Shown here in pieces: positions 12,231 through 22,597 of a stretch of 64,000 bases of DNA. The position numbers were made by a program, and so were the translations under genes. Each line of letters opens with the position of its first letter. The first letter of the stretch is position 1. The notes under the pieces are model-generated. The model made no database searches, was not told the origin of the DNA, and saw nothing but the letters and a program-made list of their open reading frames with translations. Source of the DNA: Albugo candida (lineage: Eukaryota; Oomycota; Peronosporomycetes; Albuginales; Albuginaceae); NCBI GenBank assembly GCA_905220665.1, contig CAJNAR010000190.1, positions 1 through 64,000 on the forward strand. The letters are read 5' to 3'.

Positions 12231-12733
12231 ATGGTCATGCAACCCTCAATCGACAAATACGCTTCTTTTATTCAAGAAACTCTCAAGCCACAACTTGAAA
12301 GCTGTTTGCACGCCCGCGATAAGGCTCTGGAAGAAAAAGAAGAGTACGTGCAGTTGTTGGAGCTTGTTCAAGACCTTCGACAGCGAATGCACAATGAGAA
12401 TCTGAAATCATCACAAAGAAATACACTGGTAGATCTGGGAGCGCAGTTCTATATCCGTGCACAGATGGAGCAATTCTCCACTATATTTGTCGATATTGGG
12501 CTGCAATTTCATGTTGAGATGACACTGGAGGAGGCTGAAGTTTTTGTGCAGAGCCATTTGAAGCATTTACAGCTGTACGTCCATCCTTCGTCGCCAGATC
12601 TTTCATGCTAATCCATCGTCCTCACTATTGTAGACAATGCCAGCAACAGCAGCAAAAGACAGAAACCGTTTCGAAGCACCTTCGTAGTGCCGTACAAGCA
12701 ATTGAGCAACTGATGCTGTTACCACACAGCTAG
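12231..12733 (+). CDS. UXT: UXT-like alpha-class prefoldin subunit
   Basis: Two exons, 12231-12574 and 12634-12733, joined across a 59-nt intron (GTACGT...TTGTAG) in phase 2, give 147 aa. The protein is two coiled-coil helices flanking a beta hairpin: an N-terminal helix with many Glu/Lys, LVDLGAQFYIRAQ and FVDIGLQFHVEMTLEEA in the middle, and a C-terminal helix rich in Gln. This matches UXT, a prefoldin-like protein of the R2TP/URI co-chaperone complex. Without the splice the frame ends early in a non-helical tail, so the spliced form is preferred. It converges with the IFT25 gene, 174 nt between stop codons. Confidence 0.8.
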
Positions 12734-12907
12734 ACTCATGAATCATTTTCGTTGTCATCGATCTTTGCTTCCGAAATTCATTATCGTCTGTACAGCCCGT
12801 TTCCTCACTGGTGGTCAACATCCTTCTAATTTCTTCCGACTTATAGAAATTCGTTCTTGCTGTTGCATCGACTGCGCAAATGTCAATTTTCAACTATCCC
12901 AAAAGAT

Positions 12908-13704
12908 CTATGTGTTTAGCTCATTTATGTGCACATTGTACACTTTGACGAAATCTCGATAAGCGGTGTAAATTTGAATGATAATAATGTCAACGGCTTC
13001 GAAGCCTTTAATATCGAAATTCTGTACATTTAGGTGGTTTTTCGCTTCATATGGGATTTCCAATGTCGCGAGAGCGATGTGTTTCCAAACACATTGATGG
13101 TGGTAGGTGTACACACGTAGGGAACGAATATGACGGAAGGTAAGTTCCAGCGACTTGAGAGGAGTAGCTTTTCCAAGAAATAAAATGAGCTGCTGAGGGA
13201 ATAGCCCGGTCGAAATCCAAAATGTCAATTGACGCGCGCTTAAAATGCTAGCCGCGTTATGGTTCAGATCAAAACATGTCGAGATCACGTGTTCCACTGA
13301 AACGTGCTTTGTATCCTCTTCCATAATATCGCTTTCTGCATGCTATAAAGACCCGTAAATACTCAGATAGAAACAAACAAGAACGTGCGCGACCTCATCA
13401 AGAGCACAAAGCGCCGCGGGGTGTTCCGAGCGCGTGAATCGCGAGCTAAATCTCTTCTGTAAAACTACTGGCGCTTGTGTACTGCTCGGCGGCTCCGGTC
13501 GTATCGACTCGAGCTCGTGTAGACGCTGTTGTAAATGAGTGACCTTATTCTGATCCTTGGAGGACGCTATGAGACGCTGGAGCTCGCGTGCCTGCAGGTT
13601 TAGTATAAAGATGGACGCTTAGGATCTCAGCACATTGCCAACAAGTATATATATTCAAAGACCTGTGCGGCTCGATCACCGTGAATCAGTCCATTGGATG
13701 GCAT
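12908..13704 (-). CDS. IFT25: IFT25 (HSPB11-like) with N-terminal coiled-coil extension
   Basis: Proposed exons on minus: 13704-13663, 13591-13394 and 13342-12908, giving 224 aa. The last exon encodes a galactose-binding-like beta sandwich, with TFWISTGLFPQQLILFLGK matching the TFWxTTGMFPQ core of IFT25/HSPB11, a partner of IFT27 in intraflagellar transport complex B. Introns of 71 nt (CAG/GTCTTT...CTGCAG) and 51 nt (GAG/GTCGCG...TTATAG) keep frame (both phase 0). They add about 80 residues, including a coiled coil (ARELQRLIASSKDQNKV and after) absent from animal IFT25, which is about 144 aa. The alternative is a start at 13324, giving a 138-aa protein, with a separate small gene upstream. 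IFT25 identity is firm; the extension is inference. Confidence 0.8.
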
Positions 13705-13849
13705 TGTGTTTGAGATAGCGTAGAGGTCAGATCTTGTTGGTAATCAGCAGTGTAACTGCTACAGAGCATGAGAAAATACTACCGGACGCAAGTACAATCG
13801 TCTACAGTTTACGTCTACAATTGCGTAAAGGCTGAGAGTGTTGCACACG

Positions 13850-16634
13850 TTAGTGCGCTGTATGATCGTTCTGCAATGTCCAATGCGTTGGCCGTCGTCC
13901 TTCTGTTCGTAAACTTCGGTCAGCTCGCTGCAGTACTTCCAGCCTGATCTTCCATTCCTGAGCCTCATGCAAATCATTCTTGGCCAAATATTGGAGATCC
14001 TCACGATATCGCGAATCGGACGGAAGTAATTTATCCGCACAAGGTCTTACTGTCCAGCCGCATTCGGTTTGCCGTAGATTCCAATATACGTTTCCAGCAA
14101 AGATGAGCTCCTCAAGCCAGGAACCTGCGATTTGACAGATTTCCGCTTGCGTTTCTGTGTTCACAATACTTCCTCGGACACAATCAGCCGGCGTCTTGGA
14201 TGTGGAGAATATCCCACCCATGCCTTCCTTCTTATCCGGATTGAACTTTAACTCACAGCTCCAGCGATTTTTTGGATCTTCAAAGGTCATAACACCCGCA
14301 AGTTCAACGGTCCGATCACCCCATAGAAATCCACCGCCAATGATTTGCGGCAATGTGTAGTGAATGATCGTACCGTCTTCGAACGTGATACGAATAGGAC
14401 CTTTCGTCGTTTGTATTAGCGCATTCGACTTCATACTGAAAGTAGCAGCCCAGAGAACGTGACCATCGATCGTAAAGTTGGATCCAATCAGTTGGAAATT
14501 ACTGACGGGAGGATGGTGGCTTGTATGTTCGCATGCGACATCTGTGCCGTCATTCAATGTCGTTTGGTATGTTTCGCCCAGAATTGGATTAAAAGGTTTG
14601 AGCTGTCCTAAACCATGATGAAGGCCAGCAACAGCAAATGCAATCACGTACTTGAACCGTTCCAATGGATCAGTTTGCTCTGTTGCTGCTTTGAGTAATG
14701 TAGGAGCATAGAGAAAGAGATCGATGATGCGTTCCAAATTGGTACGTGGCTCAAAGATACGAACGGGAAGCGATAAACTCACTGCGGATTTGCCTTCCAA
14801 TATCTTCGCACCTGCTGACTTGATGACGTCTTTGAGGACACCACTTTGCTTTCTTGCAACTTGCTTGTCGATGAGTTTGAGAACGCCAGTCGGAAGCTTT
14901 TCCATACTGTCCAGATATGTTCTTGGATGGAATTCTGCGTTCCGTTTGTGGAATTCTGAAGTTGTCTCTTCGGCTTTGTCTTCGTCGATATCACACTCCA
15001 CGTCACTATGATCCTTTCTATCGTCGCCAATTGCACTTTCACTATCCTCCAAAAGACCGTCACGGCCACATAAAGCGACTTGAGAGACGTACTCATGCAG
15101 TAACACCGCAACATCCAAGCAGCTTTGCAGGAAATCCTCTTTGGCAGAAGAAGGAAGCCATCCTTTAGCGTCAATGTCGGTGACAAACGTGCAAAGCGTG
15201 CGCCCCAACTCGACAGGTTCCAGCTGCCATCCACTAAGCGAAATATTTGCACGAACGATATTCCAGCAACCAGCTTTGAGCTCGCTCGTGACAGATTTCT
15301 CCACTATCGTCACTATACTTTCTCCGTAGAGATCAGTGCCTTGATTAAAATTGCCGTCACGCTGCTCCAAAGCAGAGCGTTCTCGACAATGACGAAGTAC
15401 TAATGCGTCCCGAGGATAGCTGAGCGCGCCAAAATCCGCCATATGAGAGACAACGAACACCAAAAGGGCCAAGAGCAACGATGCCAAAGCTGAGTCGCTT
15501 CGTAAAAAGGCTATTACCGCCATGAAGATGCTCAATGCTGCTCGATGAATGAGATCCAGTCGGATACTATTTATCTGCCGACAACCTTGCGATAGATGGA
15601 TAAGAGATGTATTATCATCGAAGGTCGCGAGATGTTTTGCGACTGGAAATTGAGCGTCCCATTCGAGCCGTTTATTGTGATCCGTGATTAAGAACGCTGC
15701 AACTTCGGTTGTGACTGGAAGAACGAATCTGACTCTACCGTACAGTTTTCCAGCCTTTGATCTGCCCAAGCTTTTGAGCATTCCGCTGGTGTTGTGAAGG
15801 TTGGACGCTGAAGCTTTGAGAGGAAAAAAACACACTCCTTGACTTTCCACGGCGGAATTGGCAATAAATGCTTCCAGGAGCTCAAGAGAATTCAAAATCT
15901 CATTTTCTAAAGCTACGGAAGTGTGAATGGCTTTCCGGAAACGTGGATTTGGATGCTGTGTTGTGATCGGATTGATAGTCGCACGTTTTGCCGGTGGTCG
16001 GGATGGTATTACTGAGGATGAAGATGCCATCAATATGTGACGCTGATCAACGAACGACCGACCTCCGTCACTGCGAAGTGACAAATTCTTAGTGTCCTCA
16101 TCAAAGGCTACAGATTGAGGAAGCCGTTTATCCGTTTGAGTAGTATGAGTCTCTGTGGATAATCGAGTGACTGCTTTGCGCAGCACATGAAGCCAATCTA
16201 TGACGACAGGAGCATCTTCCGATGACAAACAATATAAAATTCCTGTTGCTCGATCCGTCAAATAGATCCTCGGGGACTGCCAAGTCTCGCTCATGCCGCC
16301 ATCCTGCACTGTGCAACCATCCAGCGAAATGATCGCATTGGGTCGACGATCTTTTGATGTAATGTAATAGCTAAGCGTCCTTCCATCGCACACAAACCAG
16401 CGCTGTTTCCATCCTTTGAGTCTTTGTCCTTTTTTCTGCAAGTATCCTTCTTTCATGATGGATGCGTCATAATCAGGAATAGTTTCGATGGGTTTGCGAT
16501 CTTGTCGACCCTAAAGAGGGACAAGGTACACGATGACTAGACGAAACACATAGAGGGGAGATTGTGGATGTACCAACCTGTTCAGAATGGACTAAATCCG
16601 TCAAACGCTGCTGATAATCCTGCAAAGTCTGCAT
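13850..16634 (-). CDS. Oxysterol-binding-protein-related protein: PH, START-like and ORP domains
   Basis: Exons 16634-16578 and 16510-13850 (67-nt intron, phase 0) give 905 aa. A short helix (MQTLQDYQQRLTDL) precedes a PH domain at about 38-131 (GYLQKKGQRLKGWKQRWFV). A START-like lipid-binding region spans about 230-500, and a complete ORP domain covers roughly 560-890, with its fingerprint EHTSHHPP near 680 and KPFNPILGETY just before it. ORPs move sterols and phosphoinositides at membrane contact sites; PH-START-ORP architectures are known in stramenopiles. A hydrophobic stretch at about 343-380 inside the START-like region could be a membrane hairpin, which is odd for a soluble fold. The C-terminus (LPSDSRYREDL...) is typical, so the stop is trusted. 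Confidence 0.9.
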
Positions 16635-16802
16635 GAGGCTCTTAAGAATGAATACGGCGTTTTATTACGAAATTTGATGTATTTAGACAGCATTTTACTA
16701 GTAATTACCAAAGTGTTTGAATGGTTGCATAAGTAGCTATTTATACCGTAGTTATTACAGTAGCCCATCCAATTCGTTTTTCACTGCAGAAGCGTCGCTA
16801 TC

Positions 16803-17366
16803 ATGAGCTCAAACACAACATATCAGGTGATAAAAGAGGAATTTGTGTGGTTTTTACTGCTATTTAGACTAGCATAATGGTATATGCGTGTTGTGGTAGA
16901 CTCCTGAAGCAAAAAAGGAAGAATTCCGCAAATATCTTGAGAAAAGCGGCGTGGTAGACGCATTAACCAAGGTTTTGGTCGGCTTGTACGAAGTCAACGA
17001 CAAGCCCTCCAATGCTGTAGACTATCTTAAACGCTTTTTAGGAGCACCAACAGGCGTCGACATTGACGCACTTCGCACAGAGAATGAGGAATTGAAGAAA
17101 AAGAACGCAGAGCTGATACAAACCATTGAGGAGCTAAATAAAAGAGTACGCGATGATACTGCTTGCGCGTGTGTTTTTCTCATGCGAATTGTCTTTGTAC
17201 GATTACATACAGCTTTCATCGGATGAGGTGGATGCCAGCTAAGCACACAACACTGGCAAGCTGGCAGGTAGATGAGCTGAGTAGGTTGAGAGGAAAAAGT
17301 ATTCTAAAGCTGAGTAAATTTGTTTGTTGTGACTTCATAATGACCTCACTGGCAGGTGTCACCTAA
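16803..17366 (+). CDS. MYCBP: MYCBP (AMY-1)-like protein
   Basis: Exon 1 is 16803-16826 (8 codons) and exon 2 is 16900-17145, encoding EFRKYLEKSGVVDALTKVL and LKRFLGAP, which closely match the Myc-binding protein MYCBP. MYCBP binds A-kinase anchoring proteins and is found in cilia and sperm flagella. Exon 3 from 17268 continues a perfect heptad pattern (EELNKRVDELSRLR). A last intron 17299-17355 (57 nt, a multiple of three) may be removed or kept: removal gives 103 aa, the length of the human protein, and retention adds 19 residues. Both end at the TAA at 17364. Exons 1 and 2 are secure and the 3' end is less so. Confidence 0.82.
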
Positions 17367-17508
17367 AACTTGATAAGAAATAAATTTGCCAGCGCACAAT
17401 GTAATCACTCGTATAGATCCTGATGACTGTTCAAATTGTGGATGCTCTCGCCCTTCGTTTGAGTTCTCATCATTATCCTTCTTTCGATCTTAGCACTACG
17501 ACACAAAC

Positions 17509-18102
17509 ATGAGAGCAGCTGCCATTCCCGCCATATTGATGTCGATGCCTTTGGTACAATCGGAAAAAGAGTCGCAGATTTACTCTTCGAGTATCTCGCG
17601 TCTGAACGACTCGAAACAATATGCAATGAGCTTTGCATCAACTGTTTCTCAATACATGGAGGCTGTGATGGGCACACTCGTCAGTACTGTGCTAGAGAAT
17701 CCCAGAACGAATAGATGGGAAGCAAACTCGGAGGAGGAACACGCTCAAGTTGGGGAATACTCTGAGCCTGAGATCAGAGCAATTCTTGGTCATTGGAGAG
17801 ATGTAACAAAAAGCGGTCAAGAGAATGATGAATTCGACGATGTCAAACGGATTGACTGTAAGGATTTGCTCGAAAATGCCAAGGAAAGTTCGATATCCAA
17901 GGAAGTCATAGACGTCAAGAAGGGGATTGCAGCTACAACTTTCCAGCCAGAGTCATCAAAGGATGAGCCTCAAGTCGCATACGCTCCGACTATGGTCCGT
18001 TATCAAGTCCAGCTTATCTCAAAACGCGAGTTCGACCCAACAGCCTATGACTCTCGTCCTCCACTCGAAATCACAAATGGATTACGTCAGGGTCATCCGT
18101 GA
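17509..18102 (+). CDS. Hypothetical protein, possible signal peptide
   Basis: A 197-aa open frame from an ATG at 17509. The first 18 residues (MRAAAIPAILMSMPLVQS) could be a signal peptide or a mitochondrial leader. A Ser-rich amphipathic segment follows, then an acidic middle rich in Glu/Asp and a C-terminal half with APTMVRYQVQLISKREFD. I recognise no family. It converges with RRP41, 136 nt between stop codons. Coding status rests on length and on the tight fit between two solid genes. Confidence 0.55.
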   Translation: MRAAAIPAILMSMPLVQSEKESQIYSSSISRLNDSKQYAMSFASTVSQYMEAVMGTLVSTVLENPRTNRWEANSEEEHAQVGEYSEPEIRAILGHWRDVTKSGQENDEFDDVKRIDCKDLLENAKESSISKEVIDVKKGIAATTFQPESSKDEPQVAYAPTMVRYQVQLISKREFDPTAYDSRPPLEITNGLRQGHP

Positions 18103-18238
18103 GAATTTCAACTTTCGGGCTGTACTTCTTAAGCTTTCTTTTCATGCACATTATTAAAAAACGAATAAAAGCTTCTCAAGCTGATTAACTATCTAGTGAT
18201 TAGCGTTATGCGTATAGCGTATTATTCCTTGTTGTAGA

Positions 18239-19078
18239 TCACAGAACACGAATTTCACGCTTTTGGACCTTATCTCCCGTGGTAGTTCGAACAACTTGCT
18301 GCAAAGTGCTCCCAATTCTGTCACATCCATTTATTGCCATTTCCATTACTTGTTCGAACACCTCAAGTGCGAGTTTTGCTTCCATTTTCAAGTAATTTAC
18401 ATGTCGCGTGCGTGGATTTATTGCAACAGTAATTTGAGGACCCCGGGCGGCTTGCTCAAATGAATTTAAATCTATATAAGACAGAATTAGATTCAGCTCA
18501 TCTCCCATCAGCACCAGCTCTAACAGCTTACCACACAAAGTTGTTTGCTGTACAAAACCTGCGGTAGAAGCTACTACAAAATCATTTAAAGCAATTCCAG
18601 CGTCCATCAGCGCCAATGAAGTCGCGTTGATGCTTGCGGCTAGTTCTCCTCCATCCGATTGTAACACTTGTGGATATATACTGATTTGTGACTGTGGGTA
18701 CAGGTTCGTAAGAAGACAAGATTCAAAGATTTGTTTGATGGCTGACGACATTTCCACGTTCTTTCGATCGCTTGCATTTCGAGACATTTTTCTGTCTGAA
18801 GTCGCAAAAGGCGCCTGTGTGCATTCACAATGAACGACAGCTTTTTTTACAAGTGATGCTGCTCCTTTGATATTTTTTAGAGTTGTGTTGTCAACTTGAC
18901 GTGGGCCATAAACCACAACAAGTACTTTCGTGTTTCCCTGCTCGATGTAGGCTGATCCATCGGCGCGATGAAATATCCCAATACGTGCACGAACACGTCG
19001 GGTTTCATCTTCTCTGCGGCCATCCAGACGAAGGCCTGCTAACGAGATATATTCGCCATCCATGGCTTTTGATGCCAT
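18239..19078 (-). CDS. RRP41: Exosome core subunit RRP41 (RNase PH fold)
   Basis: Single exon, 279 aa, ATG at 19078. The N-terminus has LRLDGRREDETRRVRARIG, followed by GSAYIEQGNTKVLVVVYGPR, the RNase PH signature of RRP41/EXOSC4 proteins. The second half shows SQISIYPQVLQSDGGELAA, also typical. RRP41 forms the six-subunit ring of the RNA exosome with RRP42/45/46/43 and MTR3 for 3'-5' RNA processing and decay. It is somewhat longer than the human protein (245 aa). The start lies 121 bp downstream of the stop of the preceding minus-strand gene. Confidence 0.93.
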   Translation of the reverse strand: MASKAMDGEYISLAGLRLDGRREDETRRVRARIGIFHRADGSAYIEQGNTKVLVVVYGPRQVDNTTLKNIKGAASLVKKAVVHCECTQAPFATSDRKMSRNASDRKNVEMSSAIKQIFESCLLTNLYPQSQISIYPQVLQSDGGELAASINATSLALMDAGIALNDFVVASTAGFVQQTTLCGKLLELVLMGDELNLILSYIDLNSFEQAARGPQITVAINPRTRHVNYLKMEAKLALEVFEQVMEMAINGCDRIGSTLQQVVRTTTGDKVQKREIRVL

Positions 19079-19199
19079 TTGTTTACTATCAGTACCTCAA
19101 AGTGGGATGAGCAACGAAAGTTGTGTGGTTCGCATTGAATAAATGGCATAGTATATTCGTGTACAGAGATATCTACTAAATTGGACTTGTTGGTGCATC

Positions 19200-19746
19200 T
19201 CACGAGATGCCTTTGACGCATGCTCCTACTCGACGATTGATACTTTGTCTTTCAATTTCGACGCGATTGCTGTTTTCTTTCAAAGCCTAGAATTGGTAGA
19301 GTCAATCATACCTAAATATAAGTGATGTATTCTATTGAAAATACCAAAATTTCTTCCATTGTCGCGTCTGTTTTGGGATTGGCTGTGAGGTTGGAAACAT
19401 CAGCGTCTCCCATCTATGAATAAAGTGAGCACGCAATTATATATGATTGTAGCGAGCATACGCGAGAAGTGAGGCGATTCAGTAGCTCAATTATGCGATC
19501 TTTGTCCGCTGTCAGCGATACTTCCATTTAGCGGGTATTCTAACGAAGAGGTATATATCATACCATAAGCGTCGGCTGGATCATAGAGCACATCCGACGA
19601 CTGCTTTCCGCTACATTAGAAAAAGGCGACATCGTAGTCTCAAGACATTCTTTGACATCACTTGATCCTTACAGTTTCTCAAAGGCATTATCCATCAATT
19701 TTTTGACCTTGTGAATGTCGTCCTGCATCTGCACAATTTGCTCCAT
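19200..19746 (-). CDS. Small five-exon protein, possible Mediator subunit Med21
   Basis: Proposed exons on minus: 19746-19673, 19610-19564, 19508-19462, 19413-19345 and 19286-19200, with introns of 62, 55, 48 and 58 nt, all GT/AG and phase-consistent, giving 107 aa. No single open frame covers it. The product is helical: MEQIVQMQDDIHKVKKLMD at the N-terminus, ADKDRIIELLNRLTSR in the middle, and EEILALKENSNRVEIERQS at the end. Layout and motifs resemble Med21/Srb7 (N-terminal LQ helix, central spacer, C-terminal coiled coil). Intron 2 could instead end at 19521, adding four residues. The gene model is good; the Med21 identity is tentative. Confidence 0.55.
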
Positions 19747-20668
19747 CTTTAAACGAGTTTTGGGCCAATAAACGCTCTTTGTACCACTAGCCGAATCAGC
19801 TAAGAATGTTACAGCATGACATCATTATAATGCGCACAGCTATCTCCTAAGCAATGAGTTTATACAAACAACCGTCCTACTTTGTACGACCTTATTAGCC
19901 CTTTGATATCATGTGACTTCTTGAGTGCACGGTAAGGGAGACACAAAGAAGCGGCGTGAGGGCGAGGTGATAGGCAACAACTTGAGTAATACTTTAATAT
20001 GAATAAGCTGAAATCAGATGAAGCATATACCGAGCTCGTCAACTCGACAGCACAAGGCGTATAAATCATGCAGCTTTATCTGCGAAATAAATCTAAACTT
20101 GGAGTTTCTACGGAGATCTAGATTAAGTGTAATATCTACAAAGAGTGTGACGAGTAAAGTTAGATACTGCGTGGATGTCCTCTTGCCTCTCTATATAGAC
20201 ATAGAAAGCACTACGAAACGCATCCAGGGTCGCTAATCGGATTTAACTTTGGATTACAAGCCAGCCTTACATCAAAGCATTCATCATCGCACGAACGAGC
20301 TACGAAAGAATAGAATATGTGTCAAGGTATGATTTGATCGACCTTGAAATCGATTCAATAGAAAATTTAAGTCAAGTAGGAGCTAATCAAGTATTATGGT
20401 GCTCATTTATTCTTGGACTCCACAGGAATTCATTATCGATATAGTATGGACATAGTGACCAGACGCTCCGAAAACTCGTTCTAGTGAATACCATCGGTAA
20501 AGTTAGTGTGTAGGTCCTACTCTTACACACATTGAGGAGTGGCAGGTTTGGTATTTGTCCGACGGCGAGCATTTTTAGCTCGACCAAGCAATATCAACCA
20601 GCAGTTTCTCTTCATTTTTGCGGAGTGCACAAGAGACACGGGTGTATCAAGCGAGCTCGTGAAGCGCA
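19747..20668. other. Divergent intergenic region
   Basis: This lies between the minus-strand Med21-like gene and the plus-strand zinc-finger gene. Short frames on both strands (for example 19860-20069 on minus) show no family features. I see no RNA gene or strong repeat. It should contain both promoters. Confidence 0.45.
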
Positions 20669-21805
20669 ATGACCAATACCTTTCAATGTCCGTACCCACG
20701 ATGCAATAAGTGCTTTCAACTCAAAGGAAATCTGAAGCGCCATCTAAATATCCACTTTCGAACTCAAAAGTTCCCTTGTCGATACTGCGGAAAGGAATTT
20801 CTTAGAAAAGCTGATACGGATGCACATGAGCGCGTTCATACTGGCGAGAAGCCGTATGCATGTCGGCACGAGAATTGCTCGAAACGATTCGCACGACAAT
20901 CAGATCTCAAGAGCCACGAACGAACGCATGAGTAAGTGTCAGTACGTTATTTAGTAGTTTTTATGGTGGTATTAATTTTTCCGTGCAGCGGAACAAAACC
21001 ATTCGTATGCACAGTATCGCATTGTGGCAAACGATTCACAAGGCGATTTGATCTCCGAAAGCATCAGAAAGTCCACCATGCGGGCTGTGGAGATGCGACA
21101 AGATGCTCCAGACATGATACTATTAGTCCAGAAAAGGATCAAAAGGAAACTGCCGGATCGGAGACAGATCATTCCATTTCAAGTCTTTGTATTGACGAAA
21201 TTCTAATGTGTCCATCTCCGACACGCAAAAATGAAAGGCCGAGTCAGAGTCTGCGTCGACCATCGTTGACAAGTGTCGATAACTCCGTTTGTAAACCGTC
21301 AAACAATACTTGTGCTGATCCAATATCGCATGACTACTGGGCGCATGCTCAGAATCCAGGCTGTTGCCACCTTGCCATAGCTCATGGGAATCATTTCGAC
21401 TATGTTGTGAATAACCACTTGTTGTGCCAAACAAGTGTCAGAAATATCAGTGGGAGTCAACCGAGTGAGACGTACAAATTCGGTGGTAAAGGAAGAGGAA
21501 GTGAGCCATTTCTCGACACAAAAATTGATACAAAACAACAAGGATCTAAGCATTATGGTACATCCTGTAAGGAGCTATCCCACGGACCCGGCTGTGGCCA
21601 TCTACCAGTCCGACACAAAGATCACGTCGATTATGTTGTTGAGAACAATCTCTTCTGTCTCGAGTATGGTGGGTTCTTCCCCGACGACCTCGAGACAAAT
21701 TCTCTTGAACTGATAGACGATGAGTTTTGGGATTTTTACAACGCAGTCGGTTCGTTCAGCTCAAGTGACGCAACTCTCGAGATCGACCCTGCGGTACTAA
21801 ACTAA
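20669..21805 (+). CDS. C2H2 zinc-finger regulator with two C-terminal His/Cys repeats
   Basis: Exons 20669-20931 and 20989-21805 (57-nt intron GTAAGT...GTGCAG, phase 2) give 359 aa. Four tandem C2H2 fingers lie at about 5-28, 35-56, 62-86 and 92-116, with a TGEKPY-type linker. Finger 4 is split off by the intron and begins after DGTKPF. The fingers are TFIIIA-like. The C-terminal part carries two copies of a motif of form GC-x-HL-x3-H-x2-H-x-DYVV-x-N-x-L-x-C, at 21359-21427 and 21590-21658. His/Cys spacing suggests metal binding, so a metal-responsive transcription factor is a reasonable hypothesis. The last 40 residues are acidic, as in activation domains. Confidence 0.85.
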
Positions 21806-22597
21806 TACAAATATCTCCTGAGGAAAGATTGATTATAAATAATTAAAAAGGAAATTGGTCAATCATCTCACTTCATACCGTATTAAAACTCTAATCCCAC
21901 TTATAATATTTCCCTCGATGTAGAATTATATTTTATCCACACAAAGTACTTTGTAGATGCTCATGCTCATTATGACACCCTGCCTCCTAATGAGCAGACA
22001 CGCATCGAGAGTAGGACTCTTACTACAACAGTTAATAAGCTGATATATCTTGTACAACCTTAGTCTCTCTCTATCGAAACCGACGACAAGATTGGAACAT
22101 AGCATGATACCTGCTTTTATAATCTAAAGCACTTCTAGTTCACGGCTTTTTACACTCAGTACACTACATGTCGGAATCGTCAGATTGCAGCTACTTGGTC
22201 ACTTGATTCAAGACTGTATATCCAGTTGGAACGAATGGGTCGTGTATGCTGCTTACGTCATGCACAAGTTGGATTATGTGTAACAACACGATGAATCTCT
22301 TGTAATCATCAACGGTGTTTGGCGATCCTCAGAGTCGTTCATCGTTTTGTGTCTATTCCTTAGCTATGGAAAGGAATAGTCTTTAGTATAGTGTGTATCA
22401 CACTTGATTCTGTACATTGCAGATATCTCACGCTTTTATCCTTTTATTCCAACGGCAAAATGTCGAGATAAATAAATGTAATCTCACATACCAAATTTGA
22501 TTGTCAACTTGACTTTATCTACACATTCTTGAATCATGTAAGCACGACCTTGTGGATACAATCAGAAAAAGGGGCGAGACAAAGTGTCCGGTATTCT
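21806..22597. other. Intergenic region between convergent genes
   Basis: About 790 bp with no supportable gene between the stop of the zinc-finger gene and the stop of the minus-strand secreted orphan. This is long for a convergent gap in this window, where most are under 200 bp. The sequence is AT-rich without a clear repeat or RNA gene. Confidence 0.45.
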
